DNA of 32,499 nucleotides, taken from a virus. The notes under the pieces were generated by a model. That model did no database searches. It had not been told where the DNA came from and worked only from the letters and a program-made list of their open reading frames with translations. Made by a program: the position numbers and the translations under genes. Location: positions 1 to 32,499 of IMG/VR virus record IMGVR_UViG_3300031963_010483. One strand, 5' to 3'. Positions 1 through 6,594 of this stretch are shown here, piece after piece. The first letter of the stretch is position 1, and every line of letters begins with the position of its first letter.

Positions 1-191
1 ACATAAAATAATTTATTTGATAAACCTAAAATATTACGAAATATAACTGGGTCTATTATATTATAAATATGTTTATTTTTTGTAGACTGATTAATATTAA
101 AACTTGGTGAATTATATCCATTATCTATATATGGCTGCATATCATCGCCATAAGATACTGTATGTGGATCATTTATATAGTAAATAGCCAT
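1..191 (-). CDS. Hypothetical protein, 3' end outside the window (partial)
   Basis: An ATG at 189-191 opens a frame that stays open to base 1, giving 63 visible residues that begin MAIYYINDPHTVSYGD. An AAGGA ribosome site lies 7-8 bases before the ATG. A GGTGTA-type motif and a TATAAT-like stretch occupy the gap to the previous gene. The visible part is rich in Asn, Tyr and Ile and has no membrane segment or motif I recognise. The position after the small membrane protein genes and behind its own promoter-like motif suggests a late gene. Function is unknown; the frame and ribosome site make the gene itself likely. Confidence 0.6.
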   Translation of the reverse strand, partial: MAIYYINDPHTVSYGDDMQPYIDNGYNSPSFNINQSTKNKHIYNIIDPVIFRNILGLSNKLFY

Positions 192-216
192 AATATATCC
201 TTAATATGAATATATT

Positions 217-226
217 ATATTACACT
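217..226 (-). promoter_or_regulatory. Candidate phage promoter motif (AGTGTAATAT)
   Basis: On the minus strand this gap reads AGTGTAATAT, one base off the GGTGTA motif seen in five other gaps. It starts only a few bases after the stop at 230-232 and ends 26 nt before the ATG at 191. A perfect TATAAT also lies at 214-219, with TTGAAA 15 nt upstream, so a host-type promoter is an alternative reading. Confidence 0.35.
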
Positions 227-229
227 AAA

Positions 230-475
230 CTATTTTTCAAGTAATTTTTTATAAAATACTAAAGAGGCCACTGCTCCGGCAACACCCATAAATAATCCTG
301 CTGGTTGGAGTGGTGTCATTCCTAGTAAATAGGTTATAATTCCACCAGCATATGAGCCAGCCACACCAAGCGCTATTGTTTTCCAGAATCCGAAATTCTC
401 TTCACCTGGAACAATGCTCTTAGCGATTGTACCTACTAATAAACCATAAACACACCACACAATTAAACTAGACAT
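230..475 (-). CDS. GlsB/YeaQ/YmgE-family (transglycosylase-associated) small membrane protein
   Basis: The 81-residue product is almost all hydrophobic, with three predicted membrane segments (about 2-20, 30-50 and 56-75). The pattern GLLVGTIAKSIVPGEENFGFW, then a Gly-rich second helix, matches the transglycosylase-associated family, whose members are normally about 80-85 residues. The biochemical role of that family is poorly established despite its name. The ATG at 473-475 has a strong GGAGG site 6 nt upstream and overlaps the end of the preceding gene by a few bases. Next to a holin-like gene and a peptidase gene, it may act in envelope permeability or lysis; that is inference from context. 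Confidence 0.7.
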   Translation of the reverse strand: MSSLIVWCVYGLLVGTIAKSIVPGEENFGFWKTIALGVAGSYAGGIITYLLGMTPLQPAGLFMGVAGAVASLVFYKKLLEK

Positions 476-869
476 TTGCTGCCTCCACTAGTGTTACGAC
501 TTCATCATCCTTGAGATTTTCTCCTATATTTAGTAAAGCATTTACTAGACTTGTAGAATATGCTGCATAATCATCAGCATTAAGTTCGCGTCTAATAATT
601 TTCTTAATTCTCATCTTTGTAAACCAACCCCTATTTTTGCTAAATGTGCGAATATTTTCACCATAGATAGCAAATCTGTCTTGGGTATTAGATAGTTGTG
701 AGATTTTTGTTTTGTTACATTCTTGAAGCACACGAATAACAGTTAGTATAATACTAATCATCATAAGTATTGCTATTACACTACCAAAGCGTTCATCGTC
801 AGCCAATCCGGCTTCTTTAATAACTTTTTGAGCAATCTCTTTTAATTTTTTGTCATCAGGTTTTGACAT
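468..869 (-). CDS. Hypothetical single-span membrane protein
   Basis: The product has 133 residues. A charged N-terminus (residues 1-25, many Lys and Asp) is followed by a hydrophobic segment at about 28-47 (SVIAILMMISIILTVIRVL) and then a soluble, basic stretch and an acidic C-terminal helix ending near DDEVVTLVEAA. I do not recognise the family. It overlaps the start of the GlsB/YeaQ-like gene by 8 bases and follows the Zn-ribbon gene by 6 bases, so the three are probably translated from one message. A membrane role in the lysis or envelope module is possible but not shown. Confidence 0.55.
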   Translation of the reverse strand: MSKPDDKKLKEIAQKVIKEAGLADDERFGSVIAILMMISIILTVIRVLQECNKTKISQLSNTQDRFAIYGENIRTFSKNRGWFTKMRIKKIIRRELNADDYAAYSTSLVNALLNIGENLKDDEVVTLVEAANV

Positions 870-875
870 GATTGC

Positions 876-1163
876 CTACTTTCTAATAACTTGTGTTTTA
901 CACTTATCTCCGCTACATGTGCTTGGTGGATTTTGTTTATCTGGTTCACAATAGCCACAATCCACCCTTTTAATACCATCGCCACTCATATACCACCCCT
1001 TACCTTTACACACTGGACAGTCTTTACGCTTATATTTTTGTACAACTACTACTGATGAACCCTTAATAATACCACCAACCACAGTCACAACTGCTGTTGA
1101 AGATCCACTATAAGATTGTGATAATATCAATCCACAAAATAAGACTGCTAAAAATTGTTTCAT
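876..1163 (-). CDS. Small exported protein with DnaJ-type Cys pairs
   Basis: The ATG at 1161-1163 is preferred because GGAAGG sits 7 nt upstream and the ATG overlaps the previous stop as ATGA; a GTG at 1176-1178 would lie within that ribosome site. The 95-residue product starts MKQFLAVLFCGLILSQ, a good signal peptide or membrane anchor. It continues with a Val/Gly-rich segment (23-41) and a Cys-rich part: C49xxC52 followed by GKG, then C69xxC72, which resembles the CxxCxGxG zinc repeats of DnaJ, plus C83 and C88. Zinc binding outside the cytoplasm is inferred. No J domain is present, so it is not a DnaJ chaperone. Function is unknown. Confidence 0.6.
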   Translation of the reverse strand: MKQFLAVLFCGLILSQSYSGSSTAVVTVVGGIIKGSSVVVVQKYKRKDCPVCKGKGWYMSGDGIKRVDCGYCEPDKQNPPSTCSGDKCKTQVIRK

Positions 1164-1357
1164 TTTTTTACCTTCCACGGAATTATTCTGTCTATAATAT
1201 TTTTTATAGGTTTAGGATGATTAGGAACTGGAGCTGGTTGTGGCTTTGGTGGAATTATAGTATTCTCTGTCTTATCAAATAGTTCAATAAGTTTACGAAT
1301 AATATTTATCAACTGTGTTAATAGTTTGCTTAATCTTATCTTATCCAAGAGGTTCAT
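1160..1357 (-). CDS. Small Pro-rich hypothetical protein
   Basis: The 65-residue product has an amphipathic, Leu/Ile-rich N-terminal helix (about 1-28), a proline-rich linker (36-50, PPKPQPAPVPNHPKP) and a short basic tail. It overlaps the upstream peptidase gene and the downstream Zn-ribbon gene by 4 bases each (ATGA), a clear sign of translational coupling. No family is recognised. The Pro/Lys-rich linker is of the kind that can cross a periplasmic space, but there is no clear signal peptide, so a spanin-type role is only a guess. Confidence 0.5.
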   Translation of the reverse strand: MNLLDKIRLSKLLTQLINIIRKLIELFDKTENTIIPPKPQPAPVPNHPKPIKNIIDRIIPWKVKK

Positions 1358-2280
1358 AGATATCCTCCAAAACCATAATCTGGTAATTTTTGTAGTGGAA
1401 AACCATCAAAATTACTAAAAGCATAACTGCCGTTTTGGCTTAACATACCAGCAGCAGTATCAGCATGAATTAAAAATGATCCATCTGGAATTGGACCCCA
1501 TTCTGGATGACCTCCATCATTCCATTTTCCCCAACTATTTTGCACTAAGAATAGAGGCTCGCTGCCAGTATCATCACACGCTATCCAAGCCATACAATGA
1601 GCCCAGCTACCACTAACGTTTGCTATACCCCTTTTATCTCTTTTGTTTGAGAATCCATAATTAGAGCATACGGATAAACCATAACCATTAGCAAGAGCAT
1701 CTCGCGCTTCTTCAACTGTGCGTACTAATGATGTGGTCTTGATTTGATGATCATTAGCTAGGTCTAAAACTTTATCTGGTAATCCTCGACCACCCCAGCC
1801 AGCACCAACATTACCATTATATTTAGATAAGTCAATAACACCTTTATAATCTTTACGAACTAATATACCACCAATTCTACTAACAAACTCTGCTGCTCTG
1901 CTGCAACTCATACCCTGGCCAGAAAAACCTCTGGCCCCATAAATAGCCTCAGTGGCGCCTCGTGCTATCCAAGACTCCTTCTCTCCATCCACATCAATTT
2001 CTACTGCTCGACTAACATCACAGGCATTTCGTGTTCCGTGGGAAACACAATCTCCAGTGGTTTGTCTTTCATTATAAGGATTTTTATCAAACTTTAACAC
2101 ACTCTTATATGGTGTTGATAATTTGCCTTTACCACTATTTTTAATTTTTTTGCTAGCATCTCCAAATAGTGGATATTTAAGAGTTTCCATCAAGTATTCA
2201 AAATGGTGCTCTTCCCAAACGCATCCGCTAAATCCTTTACGATAATTATCATAAAGTTCTTTTGGACTAAAACGTGGCAT
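1354..2280 (-). CDS. Papain-like (C1-type) cysteine peptidase
   Basis: The product has 308 residues. The papain-fold catalytic set is visible in order: Q73 as oxyanion residue, C78 in TTGDCVSHG, H228 in SWAHCMAW and N248 in VQNSWGKWNDGG. The last motif is typical of the C1 family. No signal peptide or propeptide is evident; residues 1-70 form a polar lead. It sits between small membrane protein genes and a Pro-rich protein gene to which it is coupled by ATGA. Known C1 enzymes cleave proteins, whereas most phage cell-wall peptidases with this fold are CHAP or NlpC/P60. It could therefore be a virion or lysis-associated protease rather than a classical endolysin. The catalytic residues make an active enzyme likely. 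Confidence 0.8.
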   Translation of the reverse strand: MPRFSPKELYDNYRKGFSGCVWEEHHFEYLMETLKYPLFGDASKKIKNSGKGKLSTPYKSVLKFDKNPYNERQTTGDCVSHGTRNACDVSRAVEIDVDGEKESWIARGATEAIYGARGFSGQGMSCSRAAEFVSRIGGILVRKDYKGVIDLSKYNGNVGAGWGGRGLPDKVLDLANDHQIKTTSLVRTVEEARDALANGYGLSVCSNYGFSNKRDKRGIANVSGSWAHCMAWIACDDTGSEPLFLVQNSWGKWNDGGHPEWGPIPDGSFLIHADTAAGMLSQNGSYAFSNFDGFPLQKLPDYGFGGYL

Positions 2281-2771
2281 TATTTACTTCCTTCGTGGGT
2301 TGCCCAAGATAAGGCTTTAAATCCTTCTGATGCCTTGGCTCTTAGTTCTTTTGTTAATGGAATATTATCATCGCCAATTGCTGTTACTATAACAGCATTA
2401 CAATTCTTAGCCAAGTCTGGATATTTATCCTTAATATTCATTCTCAACATTGGTCCACTCAAAGCATTAGCCTGACGAACATCTTCTGTATTTTTAATTA
2501 CAGCTTGTTCACCATCTAATTCAATTAGTGTTGCAATGTCCGAATATAGACCACACAATCTTTTTCCATCAACAATCCTATCGCTAGATCCTAGTATTAA
2601 ACTCTCCACAACCTTATCGGCTGCTTCTTTTAATTTGGGATCAGATGGGGCGTCAACAACATCAACTACTGGCGGAATTGGATTTGGAACTACATTATTG
2701 AAATTTGGTTTAACCAATCCATAAACAACTAATAGTGCAGCAACGGTCAGAAGTATATTCCTAGTGCTCAT
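2280..2771 (-). CDS. Hypothetical protein with N-terminal membrane anchor
   Basis: The product has 163 residues. Residues 5-20 (NILLTVAALLVVYGLV) form one membrane segment or uncleaved signal, followed by a Pro/Val linker (24-42) and a mainly helical soluble domain of about 115 residues. Two cysteines (in KRLCGLYS and KNCNAVIV) could pair outside the membrane. No family is recognised. The stop overlaps the ATG of the peptidase gene by one base, and its own ATG overlaps the previous stop as ATGA, so the three genes are probably coupled. An inner-membrane-anchored periplasmic protein acting with the peptidase is plausible. Confidence 0.55.
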   Translation of the reverse strand: MSTRNILLTVAALLVVYGLVKPNFNNVVPNPIPPVVDVVDAPSDPKLKEAADKVVESLILGSSDRIVDGKRLCGLYSDIATLIELDGEQAVIKNTEDVRQANALSGPMLRMNIKDKYPDLAKNCNAVIVTAIGDDNIPLTKELRAKASEGFKALSWATHEGSK

Positions 2772-3115
2772 ACTTTTCCTTCCTTACAAACTGTGGGACT
2801 TAAAAATGGAAACATTTGATCAGCAACCTTAACAGCCTCGGCGCATCCGCTCTTTTCGGCTAGATCACGGGTTTGCTTCCACGAAACTACAAGTTGAAAA
2901 AATATATCATCAACTTCTTGCTTTACAACTGCTGGGGTTGTTTTCTTAGAGAACAATCCCGTTACTTTTGATACTAAGGGTTGTAATAGTTTTTGTACTG
3001 GGCTTAACTTATCCTTAAAGAAAACCCATAGTACAATAGCAACACCAGCATATAGAGCAACATCCGTGGTGCTTAAACGACTAGCAAACTGATCAAAACT
3101 TTCTGTGTAATTCAT
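2768..3115 (-). CDS. Hypothetical membrane protein
   Basis: The product has 115 residues with a hydrophobic segment at about 18-34 (DVALYAGVAIVLWVFF) followed by a basic, amphipathic helix (35-57) and a soluble C-terminal part holding two Cys. Its layout (short N-terminus, one span, helical tail) mirrors the next gene at 2280-2771. No family is recognised. The ribosome site is weak (GGG). It lies in the run of small membrane protein genes next to the holin-like gene, so a lysis or envelope role is inferred only from position. Confidence 0.5.
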   Translation of the reverse strand: MNYTESFDQFASRLSTTDVALYAGVAIVLWVFFKDKLSPVQKLLQPLVSKVTGLFSKKTTPAVVKQEVDDIFFQLVVSWKQTRDLAEKSGCAEAVKVADQMFPFLSPTVCKEGKV

Positions 3116-3125
3116 ATATTGCCCT

Positions 3126-3551
3126 TTATTTGTCTGAAACTTTTGGAATGTTATCTAGTGAAGGATCTACTTTGTTTTTAGGATCAATAAAGACGCCCAC
3201 ACTCCTGAATGTTGTGACTAAAGCATCAATACTTGATCCTGCCAAAATCATTAGTAAGGCTTTCACGTTCTTATGTATAATAGGCTCAATGAAGTTGGGA
3301 ACAAAGGGTATATCAACAACTATGAAAACCTTATCATAGAATCCTGATAATAGATCTAGCACAATAGCTTTTTTATCTGGTCCACTAAGCTCATTACCTA
3401 TTTCCTCAATAGCTGTTACTAATTGAGCTAATACTAATTGTAATATTTTCCATGCTTGATCAAGCGCGATTTTACGAGCATCTTTAGTTTGAGCTTTGAC
3501 TTGGTTTACTAGTTTTTCTAGTTCTAGTTTTAACTGGTCTTTTACTGTCAT
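3126..3551 (-). CDS. Hypothetical helical protein of the lysis/envelope block
   Basis: The product has 141 residues. It opens with a charged helical region (1-35) and continues with hydrophobic stretches (about 68-88 and 95-118) that could be amphipathic or membrane-associated. It ends in a short Lys/Asp-rich tail. The ATG at 3549-3551 has GAGG 8 nt upstream and lies inside the preceding gene, overlapping its last 68 bases in another frame. No family is recognised. Confidence 0.5.
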   Translation of the reverse strand: MTVKDQLKLELEKLVNQVKAQTKDARKIALDQAWKILQLVLAQLVTAIEEIGNELSGPDKKAIVLDLLSGFYDKVFIVVDIPFVPNFIEPIIHKNVKALLMILAGSSIDALVTTFRSVGVFIDPKNKVDPSLDNIPKVSDK

Positions 3552-3831
3552 CTTTTTTACCTCGGTTTCTTTTATTTGCTTCTTCTCTTTCTTCTGGACT
3601 TGCTGTATCCCACCAAGTTTTTTTGATTTCTGATCTGCTTTTTACATACTTATATAATACTATTAATTGACCAGCAACTAATATGATTGCTTCTACACCC
3701 CTACTAGTTTCTTGAATAAGATCTTCTTTTTGACCATTATCAGTTATTATACCACTAAGATATAATCCACTGAATATAAAACTAACCAGAGTGAACCAAA
3801 ATTCACTAGTTCTATATCCGGGTTTAATCAT
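3484..3831 (-). CDS. Holin-like small membrane protein
   Basis: The product has 115 residues. The N-terminus reads GYRTSEFWFTLVSFIFSGLY and is followed by a second span at about 46-61, then a long, strongly basic hydrophilic tail (63-115, many Lys, Arg and Ser). Two spans plus a basic C-terminal tail is a common holin layout, and N-termini of the type GYKTSEFW occur in small phage membrane proteins. GAGGTGA before the ATG is a strong ribosome site. Holin function is inferred; a structural role cannot be excluded. The tail-coding region overlaps the next gene by 68 bases. Confidence 0.6.
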   Translation of the reverse strand: MIKPGYRTSEFWFTLVSFIFSGLYLSGIITDNGQKEDLIQETSRGVEAIILVAGQLIVLYKYVKSRSEIKKTWWDTASPEEREEANKRNRGKKDDSKRPVKTRTRKTSKPSQSSN

Positions 3832-3839
3832 GGGTCACC

Positions 3840-4718
3840 TCAAATGGTGCCGTTATCAACACCATCAATAAAAATACCATTATAAAATCTATAACCATAT
3901 TTATCATCAATTTCAGCAATAGTTGGGTATTCTTTAACATAGCGATTATAAGTTATGCCATAACTAAGCGGATTTGTACATGGTGTGAGTGATGCGTCCA
4001 ATATTAAATCAAGAAATGAAAGCCATCCGCCATCTTCTTCTCCATTTGGGGCAGCATCGTACCAATCCCATCCTATTACATATATTTTACCACTTCCATA
4101 TGGTATCATAGTAACTACCGATTCATTCTCTCCGTCTCCCTCATAAATAGTAACTGAATCTGGTGGTAAAGTTGATGTGTCCAATGAGTCTGTGGCACTC
4201 AAGTCTGGAACTGTTGATGGTGCGGTTGGGAATAGAGACAATCCGCTTGATGTTAAATTTATTGGTTCGGTAAGTCCGTTATCACTTATAGTGAAACCAA
4301 AAACATTATTCAATAAATTAAATATTTCATCTGGTGCAAACGTGATTAGTGTTCCTCCATTACTAACAAAACTCTCTATAGCGCTCCTTGCTCCAGCAGT
4401 TAAATCAGGATCTAAATCATTCTCTTCTAATTCTGGTATTACTAATATGCCTCCATTAAAACTCGCAAAAGTCTCTTGACTAATACCTGTGAAAGTATCA
4501 TAAGAATAACCAAGACTATTAATAGAAGCGGTCACAGTTAGTCCTTCAGCACCATCAGGGTTGCCTGGATTAATATCTACATAGTTACCATTCATAAAAA
4601 CATTAATAGTGTCACTAGCATAGCAACCTCTAGAGCGACCATTAACAACCATTGTGCCGTTTTTAACTGGGTTGGCTACGATAACTGCTGCTATATCTGT
4701 GAATGGTCTGGTTGGCAT
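3840..4718 (-). CDS. GATase-like (ThuA/DUF4350-type) domain protein, probably virion-associated
   Basis: The product has 292 residues. Residues 30-62 look beta-rich. The core resembles class I glutamine-amidotransferase-like folds used for binding rather than catalysis: GGILVIPELEEND (89-101), a helix then VSNGGTLITFAPDE (118-131), and YGSGKIYVIGWDWYDAAP (207-224). I see no Cys-His-Glu triad. A 50-residue C-terminal tail is rich in Tyr, Asp and Gly. It follows two fibre or adhesin genes and has its own promoter-like motif upstream, so a tail-tip or surface protein is likely. Confidence in the fold is moderate; exact function is unknown. Confidence 0.55.
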   Translation of the reverse strand: MPTRPFTDIAAVIVANPVKNGTMVVNGRSRGCYASDTINVFMNGNYVDINPGNPDGAEGLTVTASINSLGYSYDTFTGISQETFASFNGGILVIPELEENDLDPDLTAGARSAIESFVSNGGTLITFAPDEIFNLLNNVFGFTISDNGLTEPINLTSSGLSLFPTAPSTVPDLSATDSLDTSTLPPDSVTIYEGDGENESVVTMIPYGSGKIYVIGWDWYDAAPNGEEDGGWLSFLDLILDASLTPCTNPLSYGITYNRYVKEYPTIAEIDDKYGYRFYNGIFIDGVDNGTI

Positions 4719-4747
4719 AATTTACTCCATAAAAAAGGTTATACTAA

Positions 4748-4757
4748 ATATTACACC
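4748..4757 (-). promoter_or_regulatory. Candidate phage promoter motif (GGTGTAATAT)
   Basis: The minus strand reads GGTGTAATAT, 29 nt before the ATG of the gene ending at 4718. The wider block 4742-4768 is almost identical to 26493-26517, differing by one base and a 2-base gap. A -10-like TAATAT directly follows GGTG. No convincing -35 hexamer is seen. Confidence 0.5.
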
Positions 4758-4842
4758 AATTATGAGCCATCTCAAGAACTTTATGATTATTACTTTCATC
4801 GGTATATAATTTAATACTTGGCATAATTTTTTTTACTATTTA

Positions 4843-6240
4843 CTATGCCCATGTTGGATAGTAACTAGCGTTATCAATACCGTTCTGTGTACTTGCACTA
4901 TAGTAGTAAGCGTTCCCATTAACCTCTCCACCACTTTCATTGATTGAGAAGTCATTAAATACAGCATCAGCACTAGAAGCTCCAATAGTTCCATAATTTT
5001 TACTAAAATCATTAAATACAGCATTACCATTAACAGTACAAGAAGCACGATTTTCTGAATAATCATTAAAAATAGCTTTTCCACCAATAGTTGCATCATT
5101 ATAACTACTATCATTAAATTCTACCAAACTGTAACTATCTCCAGCGGTTCCATCATTATAAGATTCATTATTAAATACTATTTTTACCGGGGCCACTCCC
5201 GCACTCAAAGCCCCGCCGCTATTCCAATATGAATTGTTATTAAAAATCATCTTTGCTACACCGGTCAAAGCATTACTTCCATAATAAAAACTATCATTAT
5301 TGAATATTAGATCGCCACAAGTAATAGTATTACCACCACCACCAAATATCCATCCATAAGACGAATAGCTATTGCGGTTATTAATTATTTTAAGTTTATC
5401 ATTACCAGATATGGTGATGTTAGAAGCATAAGTAGAATTATATGTATCTATAATTAGTTCATTATTATCACTAAAAGTGATACTTATATTATTACTAAAA
5501 TAGCTATCATCTTTTAATACTAATCTACTATTATTATAAAAAGTTAAATAACCACCAATATATGAACTTTTATATAGTGTTAAAGTACCTCTATACATAT
5601 AGGTATTTGATGATCCTATACCAATACTTCTCGTAACATCCACATCACCATAATATGATGCTGGGCATGAATTACTACTATTTAAAATAATTTTAGGAGC
5701 ATAAACATTGCCGCCTGAATACGGGTAGGAACTGTCATTAAAAGTAACACTAATTCCAAAATATGCGTTAGTCACTGAACCAGTTATAGTGGAACTACCA
5801 TTAAATATAGCGTGACCGGTTATGACCGGAGTACTTTCACCATTACTACCATAACTTAAGAGAGAAGTATCATAAAAAATAGCATTTCCAGCTATTTGAC
5901 CAGCACCGATATATGTGCTATTAAAGAATTTCACATCACTCTTATAAACACCAGACCCAACATTAAGATAGCCTGAGTCTCTCACTATTATTTCTTTAGC
6001 AATTATTTCACCAGTACTAACACTAGTTAATCCATTTAAAATTATAGCTATATCTTCAACTGTTGGAATTCGTCCAGCAGCTATGGTGTGATCATAGTCT
6101 AGATACCAATTACCAGCTGTATACCAATCTCCATCAGTACTATAAAAATATAGAGTATTATAACCATCTGTAATATCAATAGCACCACTAGTTATTTTAT
6201 TGTCTGTGGTAATACTATGAGAACCATAATTAATAGCCAT
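4843..6240 (-). CDS. Repeat-rich adhesin-like / tail appendage protein
   Basis: The product has 465 residues, low in charge and very rich in Asn, Ser, Tyr and Gly. After a unique N-terminal part (1-85) it is built from short irregular repeats around the core phrase FN(N/D)xSY or IFND(Y/F)S, most regular at residues 333-430 (starts near 333, 355, 374, 391, 409 and 428). Repeats of about 18-22 residues with Gly turns and alternating hydrophobics fit a beta-solenoid fibre. It lies between the main fibre cluster and the GATase-like gene. A receptor-binding or structural appendage role is inferred. The ATG has GGGGAAA about 8 nt upstream. Confidence 0.65.
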   Translation of the reverse strand: MAINYGSHSITTDNKITSGAIDITDGYNTLYFYSTDGDWYTAGNWYLDYDHTIAAGRIPTVEDIAIILNGLTSVSTGEIIAKEIIVRDSGYLNVGSGVYKSDVKFFNSTYIGAGQIAGNAIFYDTSLLSYGSNGESTPVITGHAIFNGSSTITGSVTNAYFGISVTFNDSSYPYSGGNVYAPKIILNSSNSCPASYYGDVDVTRSIGIGSSNTYMYRGTLTLYKSSYIGGYLTFYNNSRLVLKDDSYFSNNISITFSDNNELIIDTYNSTYASNITISGNDKLKIINNRNSYSSYGWIFGGGGNTITCGDLIFNNDSFYYGSNALTGVAKMIFNNNSYWNSGGALSAGVAPVKIVFNNESYNDGTAGDSYSLVEFNDSSYNDATIGGKAIFNDYSENRASCTVNGNAVFNDFSKNYGTIGASSADAVFNDFSINESGGEVNGNAYYYSASTQNGIDNASYYPTWA

Positions 6241-6257
6241 AGCTGAATTTCCCCGTA

Positions 6258-6581
6258 TTAGTTAATTGTGACTGAGCCATCATCGTTCATTGTGAAATTA
6301 CCAACAACAGCAGAACCCTCGCTAATTGCTTCTGGTTTAACACTAGCTATTAGCGCGCCTAGTTTACCATGAAGCTCAAAAATCTCTTTAGCATCAGAAC
6401 CAAGGGCCGCAGCTATTTCTGCTGGGGTTGCTCTACTATTACTCCAAAATAATTTTGAACCTTTATTAAAAGCATCAGCCATACCCTTAAATGCTGATCT
6501 AGCTTCAGCTTTAATTTGTCTAGCAATTTTTTCTGGAACTGGAATGGTTACAGGAACTTCATTATTATCTAAAACACCCAT
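6258..6581 (-). CDS. Small tail-fibre-associated protein
   Basis: The frame is open to 6629, but the ATG at 6579-6581 has AAGGAG 6-7 nt upstream and avoids running into the fibre gene, so this start is preferred (107 residues). The phrase FWSNSRATPAEIAAALGSDA, followed by EIFELHGKLGALIASVKP, is a pattern I recognise from small phage proteins encoded beside tail fibres. The C-terminus has a short beta hairpin-like end (VGNFTMNDDGSVTIN). It could be a fibre assembly helper or a small structural protein. Family recognition is moderate and function is not established. Confidence 0.6.
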   Translation of the reverse strand: MGVLDNNEVPVTIPVPEKIARQIKAEARSAFKGMADAFNKGSKLFWSNSRATPAEIAAALGSDAKEIFELHGKLGALIASVKPEAISEGSAVVGNFTMNDDGSVTIN

Positions 6582-6594
6582 CGTATTCTCCTTA

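Noticed and set aside
4744-4824. A 26-codon frame (MPSIKLYTDESN...) on the minus strand in the gap after the adhesin gene
   Set aside because: No ribosome site, very short, and its 3' end coincides with the conserved promoter-like block shared with 26493-26517, so the DNA motif explains the sequence better.
4836-5114. Met/Leu/Val-rich frame overlapping the repeat protein
   Set aside because: It is a shadow of the repetitive adhesin gene in another frame, with no independent ribosome site.
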